A stretch of 64,000 bases of DNA from an uncultured Bacteroides sp. (GCA_902388495.1 CABMPP010000021.1:1-64000); one strand, 5' to 3'; numbered from the stretch's first letter, positions 42,964 through 53,370 are shown. Numbers and translations are program-made. Notes: a model not told the origin generated them from the letters alone.

Positions 42964-43854
42964 ATGAAAGCATTTGTATTTCCGGGTCAAGGTGCCCAAT
43001 TCGTAGGAATGGGAAAAGACTTGTACGAAAGTTCGGCTTTAGCCAAAGAGCTTTTTGAGAAGGCAAATGATATCCTTGGATATCGCATTACAGATATTAT
43101 GTTCAACGGTACGGACGAAGACCTGCGCCAGACTAAGGTTACCCAGCCTGCCGTATTCCTTCACTCCGTTATCTCTGCGCTGTGCATGGGTGATGACTTC
43201 AAACCTGAAATGACTGCCGGTCACTCATTGGGCGAATTCTCTGCATTGGTTGCTGCCGGTGCACTGAGCTTTGAAGATGGCTTGAAGTTGGTTTATGCCC
43301 GTGCCATGGCTATGCAGAAGGCTTGCGAAGCACAACCCTCTACAATGGCTGCTATCATCGCCCTGCCGGATGAAAAAGTAGAAGAAATCTGTGCACAAGT
43401 AAGTGCAGAAGGCGATGTTTGTGTAGCTGCCAACTATAACTGCCCGGGACAAATCGTTATTTCCGGTTCTATCGAAGGCATCAACAAGGCTTGCGAACTG
43501 ATGAAAGCTGCCGGAGCCAAACGTGCTTTGCCTCTGAAAGTAGGCGGTGCATTCCACTCTCCGCTGATGAATCCTGCCAAGGTAGAACTCGAAGCAGCTA
43601 TCAATGCTACGGAAATCCACACGCCGAAGTGTCCTGTTTATCAGAATGTGGACGCTCTTCCCCATACCGATCCTGCAGAAATCAAGAAGAACCTCGTTGC
43701 CCAGCTGACGGCTTCAGTACGCTGGACTCAGACTGTAAAGAACATGGTTGCCGATGGTGCTACCGACTTTACCGAATGTGGTCCCGGTGCAGTGCTGCAA
43801 GGCTTGGTAAAGAAGATTGCACCGGCAGAAGTATCTGCTCACGGCATTGCATAA
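42964..43854 (+). CDS. fabD: Malonyl-CoA:acyl-carrier-protein transacylase
   Basis: A 296-residue enzyme that loads malonyl groups onto acyl carrier protein for fatty acid synthesis. The N-terminus FVFPGQGAQFVGMGKDL is the family signature. The catalytic Ser88 lies in GHSLGEFSALVAAG, and the partner His is in GGAFHSPLM. It is encoded alone here, with its own -7 box and a strong hairpin terminator directly downstream. Confidence 0.96.
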   Translation: MKAFVFPGQGAQFVGMGKDLYESSALAKELFEKANDILGYRITDIMFNGTDEDLRQTKVTQPAVFLHSVISALCMGDDFKPEMTAGHSLGEFSALVAAGALSFEDGLKLVYARAMAMQKACEAQPSTMAAIIALPDEKVEEICAQVSAEGDVCVAANYNCPGQIVISGSIEGINKACELMKAAGAKRALPLKVGGAFHSPLMNPAKVELEAAINATEIHTPKCPVYQNVDALPHTDPAEIKKNLVAQLTASVRWTQTVKNMVADGATDFTECGPGAVLQGLVKKIAPAEVSAHGIA

Positions 43855-43878
43855 TCTTTGACTAAAGATAATCACCTG

Positions 43879-43930
43879 AAAGGTTGTATCAAAATGATAG
43901 CGAAAGCATTATTTTGATATAACCTTTTTC
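43879..43930 (+). terminator. Rho-independent terminator of fabD
   Basis: Long arms (AAAGGTTGTATCAAAATGAT and near-complement) around a GCGAAAGC apex, followed by a T-run (CCTTTTTC), 25 bp after the fabD stop. Confidence 0.85.
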
Positions 43931-43970
43931 TTTAATTTATCTGCGTATAAAATAAAAACACACTCTTTTG

Positions 43971-44000
43971 TTTGTTATTTCTTATTTTCCCTTACCTTTG
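43971..44000 (+). promoter_or_regulatory. Promoter of the thiamin operon
   Basis: TTTG at 43971-43974 and TACCTTTG at 43993-44000, 18 bp apart. The TPP riboswitch begins within about ten bases of the -7 box, so the aptamer is at the very 5' end of the transcript. Confidence 0.7.
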
Positions 44001-44009
44001 TCACCGTAA

Positions 44010-44084
44010 AGACAAAGGGGTGCCCTCTACGGGCTGAGATCATACCCTCGAACCTGATGCAGTTAGTACTGCCGTAGGAATTGG
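44010..44084 (+). ncRNA. TPP (THI-box) riboswitch
   Basis: The conserved aptamer elements appear in order: GGGGTGC, then GGCTGAGATCATACCC, then GAACCTGAT, then GTTAGTACTGCCGTAGG. This is the classical thiamin pyrophosphate aptamer. It lies 82 bp before thiS and should lower expression of the whole thi operon when TPP is plentiful. No clear terminator stem follows, so control of translation start is the likelier mode. Confidence 0.95.
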
Positions 44085-44165
44085 ATATTGTTTTCTTCAC
44101 TAAGTTTGCCGCATCGGCGCTTCTTTGTATTTACTTCTCATTGTTTTATCTTAAAAAACAGAAAG

Positions 44166-44363
44166 ATGAAAGTATCAGTCAACAACAAAGAAGTGGAAAC
44201 CTACTCTACCACCCTTTTACAACTTGCAGAAGAATTGTCCCTGCCACTCGTGGGCGTTGCCATCGCTGTAAACAACAGTATGGTTCCGCGTGCAAAGTGG
44301 GGCGATTATGCCCTGACTTCGGGAATGTCCATTGTTATTATTAAAGCGGCATGCGGAGGATAA
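44166..44363 (+). CDS. thiS: Sulfur carrier protein ThiS
   Basis: A 65-residue ubiquitin-like carrier that ends in the required Gly-Gly (IIKAACGG). The C-terminal glycine becomes a thiocarboxylate, which gives sulfur to the thiazole ring made by ThiG. The ATG at 44166 gives the usual length and start (MKVSVNNKEVE). It is the first gene after the TPP riboswitch and lies 3 bp before thiE. Confidence 0.93.
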   Translation: MKVSVNNKEVETYSTTLLQLAEELSLPLVGVAIAVNNSMVPRAKWGDYALTSGMSIVIIKAACGG

Positions 44364-44366
44364 AGC

Positions 44367-44987
44367 ATGGCACAGGTTCAGTTTATCACCCATTATACGG
44401 ATAAGTATTCGTATCTGGATTCTGTAGTCATAGCCCTCGAAGGAGGATGCCGGTGGATTCAGTTGCGAATGAAAGATGCATCCATAGAGGAAATAGAATC
44501 CATGGCACTGAATGTATACACCCTTTGCCGCGCATACAAGGCTACCTTTATCATCGATGACCACGTGGAGCTTGTACGGCGGGTGCATGCCGACGGGGTA
44601 CATCTGGGAAAGACAGATATGCCCGTGGCCGATGCACGCCGCCTGCTTGGCAAGAAGTATCTGATAGGCGGCACAGCCAATACCTTCGAAGATGTGCGGA
44701 TGCACTACGAGGCAGGTGCCGATTACATAGGATGCGGCCCTTTCCGCTACACCACTACAAAGAAGAATCTCAGCCCGATTTTGGGACTGGAAGGATACGA
44801 ACGTATCGTCCGGCAGATGCAGGAAGCGGATATACACCTTCCGATAGTGGCTATTGGCGGAATCACGGTAGAAGACATTCCGAAGATTATTCAGACCGGC
44901 GTAAGTGGCATAGCTCTCTCCGGCACAGTACTGCGGGCAGATAATCCGGTGAGTGAGATGCGAAGAGTTATAAATCAAATGAAATAA
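44367..44987 (+). CDS. thiE: Thiamin phosphate synthase
   Basis: A 206-residue TIM-barrel enzyme that joins the pyrimidine (HMP-PP) and thiazole phosphate halves of thiamin. Motifs: GGCRWIQLRMKD for pyrophosphate, FIIDDHVELVRRVHADGVHL with the substrate Asp and His, and ADYIGCGPFRYTTTK. The late phosphate-binding loop is VAIGGITVEDIPKI. This is the full-length, catalytic type. A shorter paralogue lies at 49566-50159 in the same operon. Confidence 0.94.
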   Translation: MAQVQFITHYTDKYSYLDSVVIALEGGCRWIQLRMKDASIEEIESMALNVYTLCRAYKATFIIDDHVELVRRVHADGVHLGKTDMPVADARRLLGKKYLIGGTANTFEDVRMHYEAGADYIGCGPFRYTTTKKNLSPILGLEGYERIVRQMQEADIHLPIVAIGGITVEDIPKIIQTGVSGIALSGTVLRADNPVSEMRRVINQMK

Positions 44988-44996
44988 TAATATACA

Positions 44997-45773
44997 ATGG
45001 AAAAATTAGTCATTGCGGGACGTGAGTTCAACTCCCGCTTGTTCCTGGGAACGGGAAAGTTCAATTCTAATGAAGCGATGGAGCAGTCCATCCTGGCCTC
45101 CGGAACGGAGATGGTGACGGTAGCGATGAAGCGCATCGAACTGGATAATAAAGAAGACGATATGTTGGTGCATATCCGCCATCCGCACATCCAGCTCTTG
45201 CCGAATACTTCGGGCGTGCGCAATGCCGAAGAAGCTGTCTTTGCCGCACAAATGGCACGCGAGGCTTTCGGCACAAACTGGCTGAAGCTGGAAATACATC
45301 CCGATCCCCGTTACTTGTTGCCGGATTCCGTTGAGACATTGAAGGCCACGGAAGAGCTTGTAAAACTGGGCTTTGTCGTACTTCCCTACTGTCAAGCCGA
45401 TCCTACGCTGTGCAAACGCCTCGAAGAAGCCGGTGCAGCTACCGTCATGCCGTTGGGTGCACCTATCGGTACGAACAAGGGATTGCAAACCCGCGATTTC
45501 CTGCGGATTATCATCGAACAAGCCAATATCCCCGTTGTGGTAGATGCCGGCATCGGTGCCCCGAGCCATGCAGCGGAAGCGATGGAGATGGGAGCTTCGG
45601 CATGCTTGGTGAATACGGCAATAGCCGTAGCCGGCGATCCCGTAGCCATGGCTGTTGCCTTCAGGCAAGCGGTAGAAGCAGGACGCATGGCATACGAAGC
45701 TGGTTTGGGTATGCAGGCAGATAGTTTTGTGGCAGAAGCAAGTTCTCCGCTGACGGCGTTTCTCAATGAATAG
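44997..45773 (+). CDS. thiG: Thiazole synthase
   Basis: A 258-residue TIM-barrel enzyme that builds the thiazole phosphate ring from deoxyxylulose phosphate, dehydroglycine and ThiS thiocarboxylate. The Schiff-base Lys98 lies in [10 protein letters not shown]. Phosphate-binding loops are seen at [11 protein letters not shown] and [19 protein letters not shown]. It lies 9 bp after thiE. A three-unit 24-bp repeat array separates it from thiC. Confidence 0.96.
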   Translation: MEKLVIAGREFNSRLFLGTGKFNSNEAMEQSILASGTEMVTVAMKRIELDNKEDDMLVHIRHPHIQLLPNTSGVRNAEEAVFAAQMAREAFGTNWLKLEIHPDPRYLLPDSVETLKATEELVKLGFVVLPYCQADPTLCKRLEEAGAATVMPLGAPIGTNKGLQTRDFLRIIIEQANIPVVVDAGIGAPSHAAEAMEMGASACLVNTAIAVAGDPVAMAVAFRQAVEAGRMAYEAGLGMQADSFVAEASSPLTAFLNE

Positions 45774-45795
45774 AGGAGCGCTATAGGCTGTTTTG

Positions 45796-45867
45796 AATGA
45801 TTTCAGAAATCATTGCTCTAATGACTTCTGAAATGATTGCTGCAATGATTTCTGAAATCATTCGAAT
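45796..45867. repeat. Three tandem 24-bp palindromic units between thiG and thiC
   Basis: Units start at 45796, 45820 and 45844 with an exact 24-bp period. Each is AATGAYTTCWGAAATSATT plus a short linker, and each unit is itself a near-perfect palindrome. A partial fourth unit (AATGA) follows. As RNA it could form alternative hairpins inside the thi operon. Confidence 0.75.
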
Positions 45868-45952
45868 AATGAGATAAAAGGAAAAACAGAAATGAAATTG
45901 CACTAAACTCTCCGTTACCTATTAACAATCAGAATTTAGAATAAAGAACTGA

Positions 45953-47647
<1,695 letters not shown>

Positions 47648-47688
47648 TGAAAACTCAACTTTTCATTATCAACTATAAACTAAACAAC

Positions 47689-48828
47689 ATGTTTTCAGAC
47701 GAATTAGAACAAATATCCTGGGAGGAAACCACGGAGCGCATCCATGCTAAGACCGATGCCGACGTGCGCCGTGCCCTCTCCCGCGAGCGTTGTGATGTAG
47801 AAGACTTCATGGCGCTCATCTCCCCTGCCGCCATCCCCTACTTGGAGACGATGGCGCGCTTGAGCAAGAAGTACACCGAGGAACGCTTCGGTAAGACTAT
47901 CTCTATGTTTGTACCTCTGTACATCACGAACTCTTGCACCAACTCCTGCGTGTATTGCGGTTTCCACATCAGCAACCCCATGCCGCGTACCATCCTGACG
48001 GAAGAAGAAATTGTAAATGAATACAAAGCCATCAAGCGCCTGGCCCCCTTCGAAAACCTGCTGCTGGTGACGGGAGAGAATCCTGCCAAAGCCGGTGTTC
48101 CTTACATTGCCCGTGCACTGGACTTGGCAAAGCCTTATTTCAGCAATCTGAAGATCGAGGTAATGCCCCTGAAAGCCGAAGAGTATGCCGAACTGAAAGA
48201 GCATGGCATGAACGGTGTCATCTGTTTTCAGGAAACCTACCACAAGGCGAATTACAATATTTATCACCCCCGCGGCATGAAGTCCAGGTTCGAGTGGCGT
48301 GTCAACGGTTTCGACCGCATGGGACAGGCCGGTGTGCATTCCATCGGCATGGGTGTACTCATCGGTCTGGAAAAAGAATGGCGGACGGACATTACGATGA
48401 TGGCTCACCACCTGCGCTACCTGCAGAAGCATTATTGGAAGACAAAGTACAGCGTCAACTTCCCGCGTATGCGCCCATCGGAGAATGGTGGCTTCCAGCC
48501 CAACGTCATCATGAACGACCGCGAACTGGCACAAGTCACTTTCGCCATGCGCATCTTCGACCACGATGTGGATATCTCCTACTCCACCCGCGAACCTGCC
48601 TCCATACGCGACCACATGGCTACGCTCGGCGTAACCACTATGAGCGCCGAAAGCAAAACGGAACCGGGCGGGTATTACAGTTATCCACAGACGCTGGAAC
48701 AGTTTCATGTAAGTGATGAGCGCAAGGCGGTGGAAGTAAATGCTGCGTTGAAGCGCTTGGGACGCGAGCCGGTGTGGAAAGATTGGGATGCAAGTTTTGA
48801 TTTAAAGCATTATGCAGGAAGACAATGA
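47689..48828 (+). CDS. thiH: 2-iminoacetate (dehydroglycine) synthase
   Basis: A 379-residue radical SAM enzyme that cleaves tyrosine to dehydroglycine for the thiazole ring. The cluster-binding motif is Cys83-x3-Cys87-x2-Cys90 (CTNSCVYCGF). The start MFSDELEQISW is chosen because the longer frame overlaps thiC and a 10-bp hairpin (arms ATAATGAAAA and complement at 47644-47669). The gene overlaps thiF by 4 bp, so the two are probably translated together. Confidence 0.94.
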   Translation: MFSDELEQISWEETTERIHAKTDADVRRALSRERCDVEDFMALISPAAIPYLETMARLSKKYTEERFGKTISMFVPLYITNSCTNSCVYCGFHISNPMPRTILTEEEIVNEYKAIKRLAPFENLLLVTGENPAKAGVPYIARALDLAKPYFSNLKIEVMPLKAEEYAELKEHGMNGVICFQETYHKANYNIYHPRGMKSRFEWRVNGFDRMGQAGVHSIGMGVLIGLEKEWRTDITMMAHHLRYLQKHYWKTKYSVNFPRMRPSENGGFQPNVIMNDRELAQVTFAMRIFDHDVDISYSTREPASIRDHMATLGVTTMSAESKTEPGGYYSYPQTLEQFHVSDERKAVEVNAALKRLGREPVWKDWDASFDLKHYAGRQ

Positions 48829-49520
48829 ACAGATACAATCGTCAACTCTCCCTTCCCGAAATAGGAGAAGAAGGACAACAGAAACTGCACGATGCCAAAG
48901 TGCTGATAGTGGGTGTAGGAGGACTCAGTTCTCCTATCGCCCTCTACCTGGCCGGTGCCGGTATAGGCACGTTGGGACTTGTAGATGATGATACCGTCAG
49001 CATCAGCAATCTGCAACGCCAAGTACTATACACCGAGGTAGAAGTTGGGCAACCCAAAGTGCACTGTGCTGCCCGGCGACTGCGAGCGCTGAACAGCGAG
49101 ATTAACGTGCAAGCCTATCCTTTCCGTCTCAATAGCGAAAACATTTCCGACGTAATAAAGGAGTATGATATCATTGTAGACGGCTGCGATAACTTCGCCA
49201 CCCGCTACCTACTCAGCGACACGTGCAGTGCACTTAGCAAACCTTATGTCTACGGTGCTATCCAAGGCTTCGAGGGCCAAGTCTCCGTCTTCGGTTGCGG
49301 TGAACGCCCCAAGACCTATCGTGATCTTTATCCCGACGAGGCAGAAACACTCCGCATGCCCCCTCCCGACAAATCAGTGATCGGGGTCACCCCTGCTATC
49401 GTAGGCAGCGTGGAAGCAAACGAAACCCTGAAACTGGTCTGTGGCTACGGCGAACCATTAACAGGGAAACTCTGGACGATTGATTTAAGGACGATGCAAT
49501 CGTATATCCTTTCTTTCTAA
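48825..49520 (+). CDS. thiF: ThiF/MoeB/HesA-family adenylyltransferase lacking the zinc cysteines
   Basis: A 231-residue E1-like enzyme expected to adenylate the ThiS C-terminus. The nucleotide site VLIVGVGGLSSPIALYLAGAG, the DDDTVSISNLQRQVLY segment and DGCDNFATRY are all present. E. coli ThiF and MoeB carry four zinc-binding cysteines and a mobile catalytic cysteine. Here the corresponding region (RDLYPDEAETLRMPPPDKS) has none. Activation without zinc is therefore likely, with sulfur perhaps delivered differently. Its place in the operon between thiH and the thiE paralogue supports the thiamin role. Confidence 0.88.
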   Translation: MNRYNRQLSLPEIGEEGQQKLHDAKVLIVGVGGLSSPIALYLAGAGIGTLGLVDDDTVSISNLQRQVLYTEVEVGQPKVHCAARRLRALNSEINVQAYPFRLNSENISDVIKEYDIIVDGCDNFATRYLLSDTCSALSKPYVYGAIQGFEGQVSVFGCGERPKTYRDLYPDEAETLRMPPPDKSVIGVTPAIVGSVEANETLKLVCGYGEPLTGKLWTIDLRTMQSYILSF

Positions 49521-49565
49521 ATAATATTATTCTACCGAATGAATTCATCTTATCACAAATAGATT

Positions 49566-50159
49566 ATGAAACTGATAGTCATCACCACCCCTCAGTTCTT
49601 CGAAGGCGAAGCCGCGGCCATCACCTCCCTCTTCCGTGCCGGACTCGAAATCCTTCACCTCCGCAAGCCGGGAGCTTCTGCTGAAGAACTGTCTCACTTG
49701 CTCCGCCAACTACCTGCCGAATATCTGTCCCGCATCGTTACCCACGAACATTTCCAGCTGGTATCCGCTTTTGGTCTGAAAGGCATTCACCTGAACGGGC
49801 GCAATCCGCATGCTTCTAACGATTACCAAGGACACATCAGTTGCTCCTGCCACTACCTCAGCGAAGTGATGGAGCACAAGCCTGCCTGCAATTACGTCTT
49901 TCTCAGTCCCATCTACGACAGTATTTCCAAAGAAGGCTATCCCTCCGCCCATTCCCGCGAGAGCCTGCAACAAGCCCGGCAAGCCGGTATCATCGACTCC
50001 CGTGTCATTGCCTTGGGCGGTATCTCTTCCCGGCATCTTCCGGAAGTCAAAGCCCTCGGCTTCGGCGGTGCCGCCCTCTTAGGAGACATCTGGCAGTGCT
50101 CCGAAAGCGACCTCATCCCCCACTTCCGGCAACTCCAAGCCCTCACCTCCCCCCTCTAA
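49566..50159 (+). CDS. Second ThiE-like protein (TenI-type)
   Basis: A 197-residue protein with the ThiE/TenI barrel: LEILHLRKPGA, IVTHEHFQLVSAFGLKGIHL, NYVFLSPIYDSISKEGY and ALGGISSRHLPEVKALGFGG. It is shorter than the ThiE encoded at 44367 and keeps HLR in place of the QLR pyrophosphate site. In other bacteria TenI is a thiazole tautomerase working after ThiG. That function, or a weak synthase activity, is possible; the sequence alone does not decide. Confidence 0.82.
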   Translation: MKLIVITTPQFFEGEAAAITSLFRAGLEILHLRKPGASAEELSHLLRQLPAEYLSRIVTHEHFQLVSAFGLKGIHLNGRNPHASNDYQGHISCSCHYLSEVMEHKPACNYVFLSPIYDSISKEGYPSAHSRESLQQARQAGIIDSRVIALGGISSRHLPEVKALGFGGAALLGDIWQCSESDLIPHFRQLQALTSPL

Positions 50160-50186
50160 CTTTTCATTATTAATTATTCATTATTT

Positions 50187-51002
50187 ATGCCTCCCATCAT
50201 CCTCTCCATTGCCGGTTCCGACTGTTCCGGCGGTGCCGGCATCCAAGCCGACATCAAGACTATATCCGCCTTAGGTGGCTACGCCGCCTCTGTCATTACT
50301 GCTGTCACTGCACAGAACACGCTGGGCGTACAAGCCGTGCATCCCCTCCCTGCCGACATAGTCCGCACCCAGATAGCCTCTGTCATGGACGACCTGCAAC
50401 CTGCCGCCATAAAAATAGGCATGGTCCACAATGCCGACATCGTACATACGATTGCAGAATGCCTGCAAAAATATCGTCCCGAATTCATCGTCTACGACCC
50501 CGTAATGATTTCTACCAGCGGGCGACGGTTGATGACGGAAGAAACTATTCTTGCCATCAAGGAAGAACTCTTCCCTCTATGCACATTAATAACCCCCAAT
50601 CTGAGCGAAGCTACCCTGCTGAGCGAACAGAATATCGCCACCATTACAGATATGGAGCAAGCCGCCCAAGAGTTGTCCCGCCGATATCATACTTCCATCC
50701 TCATAAAAGGCGGACATCTATCGGGAAACGAAATGTGCGATGTGCTTTTCAACCATTTTTCCCTGCAAAACACAGCTTCGTTATCGAACTGTACATTCCA
50801 TACTTCTCCCAAGATAGAAAGTACAAACCTGCACGGCACCGGTTGTACCCTTTCCTCTGCCATCGCCACCTTCCTGGCTTATGGCCACAATCTTGACGAA
50901 GCCATCCGACGAGCTAAAGCATACATCAGCACAGCCATCAGTAACGGAAGTAATTTGAGAATAGGACACGGAAACGGACCTTTGTGGCATTTCTCTCAAT
51001 AA
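50187..51002 (+). CDS. thiD: Hydroxymethylpyrimidine/phosphomethylpyrimidine kinase
   Basis: A 271-residue ribokinase-like enzyme that phosphorylates HMP and HMP phosphate to the pyrophosphate used by ThiE. The N-terminus ILSIAGSDCSGGAGIQADIK is the family signature. Also seen are YDPVMISTSGRRLM, LITPNLSEATLLS, and the anion-hole Asp-equivalent region LHGTGCTLSSAIATFLA (here the usual GTGC is intact). It is the last gene of the thi operon, 27 bp after the TenI-type gene. Confidence 0.95.
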   Translation: MPPIILSIAGSDCSGGAGIQADIKTISALGGYAASVITAVTAQNTLGVQAVHPLPADIVRTQIASVMDDLQPAAIKIGMVHNADIVHTIAECLQKYRPEFIVYDPVMISTSGRRLMTEETILAIKEELFPLCTLITPNLSEATLLSEQNIATITDMEQAAQELSRRYHTSILIKGGHLSGNEMCDVLFNHFSLQNTASLSNCTFHTSPKIESTNLHGTGCTLSSAIATFLAYGHNLDEAIRRAKAYISTAISNGSNLRIGHGNGPLWHFSQ

Positions 51003-51032
51003 GAGATACACAATATCTTGCGAAAAGATGCT

Positions 51033-51040
51033 ATTTTTGC
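51033..51040 (+). promoter_or_regulatory. -7 box for the DUF5106 gene
   Basis: TATTTTTG matches TAnnTTTG and lies 53 bp before the chosen start, suggesting that the gene is transcribed separately from thiD. Confidence 0.55.
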
Positions 51041-51093
51041 ACAAAGTATGAATTGAAACAAATATGTCTAACTCAAATATACCAGTAAAAATC

Positions 51094-52026
51094 ATGAGAT
51101 ACAAATCCTCTCCCCTCCTATTGCTTTTATGCCTCTGCACAGCATGCAACAACAGCAAAGCCAAAAGTAGTATACAGGCAGTAGAAACTCCTGCCGATAC
51201 CATCACCACATTTGTCCTGCCATCCATTCCCCCTATGCTGAATACTCCCGAACTGCGTGCCGACTACCTGGTGCGGCATTACTGGGAAAACATAAACTTT
51301 GCCGACAGCAACTATGTGCACCATCCGGAAATCACGGAACAGGCTTGGGTAGATTACATCGACATACTGAAACTTGTTCCGGCAAAGACTGCCGAAACTG
51401 CCATAAAGGAGATGTTTGCCAAAGCGGAAAAAGAAAAAGTCTGTTATCTCTATATGGCGGAACTGGCAGACAAGTATCTGTACGATCCCAACTCCCCAAT
51501 GCGCAACGAGGAACTGTACATCTCCGTACTGGATGCCCTTATCGCCTCTCCCATTCTGGATGATACTGAAAAGATACGTCCGCAAGCACGCCGCGAACTG
51601 GCACAGAAAAACCGCATAGGAACGCAAGCTCTCGACTTCACTTACACGCTATCCTCCGGAAAACAAAGTACACTATATGCCTTGAATGCTCCCTACACAT
51701 TACTGTTCATCAACAACCCCGGCTGCCATGCCTGCGCAGAAACAATCGAAGCTATGAAACATGCTCCTGCCATCAACCGTGCCATCTCGGACAATAAACT
51801 GAAAATACTCTCCCTTTACCCTGACGAGGAACTGGATGAATGGAAAAGACACCTCTCCGACTTTCCTGCCGAATGGATCAACGGCTACGATGCCAAGCAG
51901 GTCATCAAAGAAAAGAACCTGTACGACCTAAAAGCTATCCCTACCCTTTACCTGCTGGATAAAGACAAAAAGGTATTACTGAAAGATGTTACAGCCACAG
52001 AGATTGACCAATATCTTTTGAAGTAG
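51094..52026 (+). CDS. DUF5106 lipoprotein with a thioredoxin-like domain
   Basis: A 310-residue lipoprotein (LLLCLCTACNNSK). Residues 35-180 are helical and fit DUF5106 (ELRADYLVRHYWENINFADS, YLYDPNSPMRNEELYISVLD). The C-terminal 130 residues form a thioredoxin-like fold with the redox motif Cys-His-Ala-Cys (NNPGCHACAETIEAM) and the cis-proline region LKAIPTLYLLD. A periplasmic or surface disulfide-exchange role is likely; partners are unknown. The ATG at 51094 is preferred, although an in-frame ATG at 51064 exists. A strong hairpin terminator follows. Confidence 0.85.
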   Translation: MRYKSSPLLLLLCLCTACNNSKAKSSIQAVETPADTITTFVLPSIPPMLNTPELRADYLVRHYWENINFADSNYVHHPEITEQAWVDYIDILKLVPAKTAETAIKEMFAKAEKEKVCYLYMAELADKYLYDPNSPMRNEELYISVLDALIASPILDDTEKIRPQARRELAQKNRIGTQALDFTYTLSSGKQSTLYALNAPYTLLFINNPGCHACAETIEAMKHAPAINRAISDNKLKILSLYPDEELDEWKRHLSDFPAEWINGYDAKQVIKEKNLYDLKAIPTLYLLDKDKKVLLKDVTATEIDQYLLK

Positions 52027-52036
52027 CGAACAAAAA

Positions 52037-52066
52037 AATAAGCCCTGTCTCTCGACAGGGCTTATT
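52037..52066 (+). terminator. Terminator of the DUF5106 gene
   Basis: Perfect 13-bp arms (AATAAGCCCTGTC and complement) around the loop TCTC, 10 bp after the stop codon. Confidence 0.8.
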
Positions 52067-52121
52067 CACAACACAAACACAAAATAAAACACGACAAAAC
52101 TACTATGCAATCTTACCTGTC

Positions 52122-52138
52122 TATGCCGGGGAGGCATA
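52122..52138. other. Short GGGGA-loop hairpin
   Basis: The arms TATGCC and GGCATA enclose GGGGA. The string GGGGAGGCAT recurs in the next hairpin at 52197-52226. Confidence 0.4.
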
Positions 52139-52196
52139 AGTACCATATTACGGATATTCACATATACATAAACAGCGTCAGGCTGATTTGCAATTT

Positions 52197-52226
52197 ATAA
52201 ACAAATGCGGGGAGGCATTTGTTTAT
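52197..52226. terminator. Hairpin between the DUF5106 and galE genes, probable galE terminator
   Basis: The 12-bp arms ATAAACAAATGC and complement enclose a GGGGAG loop, 32 bp beyond the galE stop. The flanks are AT-rich on both sides, so it may act in either direction. Confidence 0.6.
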
Positions 52227-52258
52227 TTCCTATTTGTTAAAAAACACAAATTCATTTG

Positions 52259-53293
52259 TTATTGAATGCCTCTCTCACGAAGCTTCAACTGCCACTTCCA
52301 TGCAGAAAGCAGTGTTTCTTCAATGCTGGTTTCAGCTTTCCAACCCAATTCATTGTTTGCCAATTCAGGGTTAGCCCATACCTTTTCGATATCACCGGCA
52401 CGACGACCTACAATCTGATAGTTCAGCTTCACACCTGTAGCTTTTTCAAAAGCACTGATCAACTCCAAAACGGAAAGACCACGACCCGTACCGATGTTGA
52501 AGACTTCTACTTTTTCTTTCTGTTTCTTCTCCAGAATACGGTTGATAGCAACTACGTGCGCTTTCGCCAGATCGACTACATTAATGAAGTCGCGGATACA
52601 AGAACCGTCGGGCGTATCATAATCATCACCAAAGACACTCAGTTTCTCACGGATACCGATTGCAGTCTGAGTGAGGTATGGTATAAGGTTCTGCGGTACA
52701 CCGTTAGGCAACTCACCCAGCAATGCAGTGGGATGTGCGCCAATCGGATTGAAGTAACGCAATAAGATGGCATTTATCGGAGCACCGGAAGCAACTGTAT
52801 CACGAACGATTTCTTCGTTGATCTGCTTCGTGTTTCCATAAGGTGATTCCGCCTTCTTGATAGGAGCTTGCTCCGTTACCGGAAGTTCGTCCGGCTGACC
52901 GTATACGGTACAAGAAGATGAGAATACAATTCCCTCTACTCCATGCTTCGGCATCAATTCAAGTAAGTTGATCAGTGAAACCAGATTGTTACGATAGTAA
53001 AGCAACGGTTTCTGAACCGACTCACCTACAGCTTTGCTCGCTGCAAAGTGAATGATAGCTTTAATGCCTTCATATTTGGTAAACACAGCGTCAAGACCGG
53101 CAAAATCCAAGCAATCTATTTTCTCGAAAGCAGGACGGATGCCAGATACTTTTTCAATGTTATCTACAACGTCTGCGCTGGAGTTTGACAAATTATCAAT
53201 AATAACAACTTCATAACCTGCGTTTTGAAGTTCGACTACTGTATGAGAACCTATATAGCCGGTTCCGCCAGTAACTAAGATTTTCTCTTTCAT
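52259..53293 (-). CDS. galE: UDP-glucose 4-epimerase
   Basis: A 344-residue short-chain dehydrogenase-type enzyme that interconverts UDP-glucose and UDP-galactose. The NAD site is VTGGTGYIGSHTV at the N-terminus. The catalytic Tyr-x3-Lys is in SPYGNTKQINEE, with the partner Ser in VFSSSCTVYG. The sugar-nucleotide region HPTALLGELPNGVPQNLIPY is typical of GalE. It is transcribed alone, divergent from nothing and upstream of no partner; products would feed capsule and LPS synthesis. Confidence 0.95.
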   Translation of the reverse strand: MKEKILVTGGTGYIGSHTVVELQNAGYEVVIIDNLSNSSADVVDNIEKVSGIRPAFEKIDCLDFAGLDAVFTKYEGIKAIIHFAASKAVGESVQKPLLYYRNNLVSLINLLELMPKHGVEGIVFSSSCTVYGQPDELPVTEQAPIKKAESPYGNTKQINEEIVRDTVASGAPINAILLRYFNPIGAHPTALLGELPNGVPQNLIPYLTQTAIGIREKLSVFGDDYDTPDGSCIRDFINVVDLAKAHVVAINRILEKKQKEKVEVFNIGTGRGLSVLELISAFEKATGVKLNYQIVGRRAGDIEKVWANPELANNELGWKAETSIEETLLSAWKWQLKLRERGIQ

Positions 53294-53337
53294 GTTAAAA
53301 ATATAGACAATTTAGCTTTTAGGTTATCAATACGCTA

Positions 53338-53345
53338 CAAATGTA
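53338..53345 (-). promoter_or_regulatory. -7 box for galE
   Basis: Reading leftward, TACATTTG matches TAnnTTTG, 45 bp upstream of the galE start. Confidence 0.5.
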
Positions 53346-53370
53346 AGGAAATAAATTAAGAAAAACAGAA

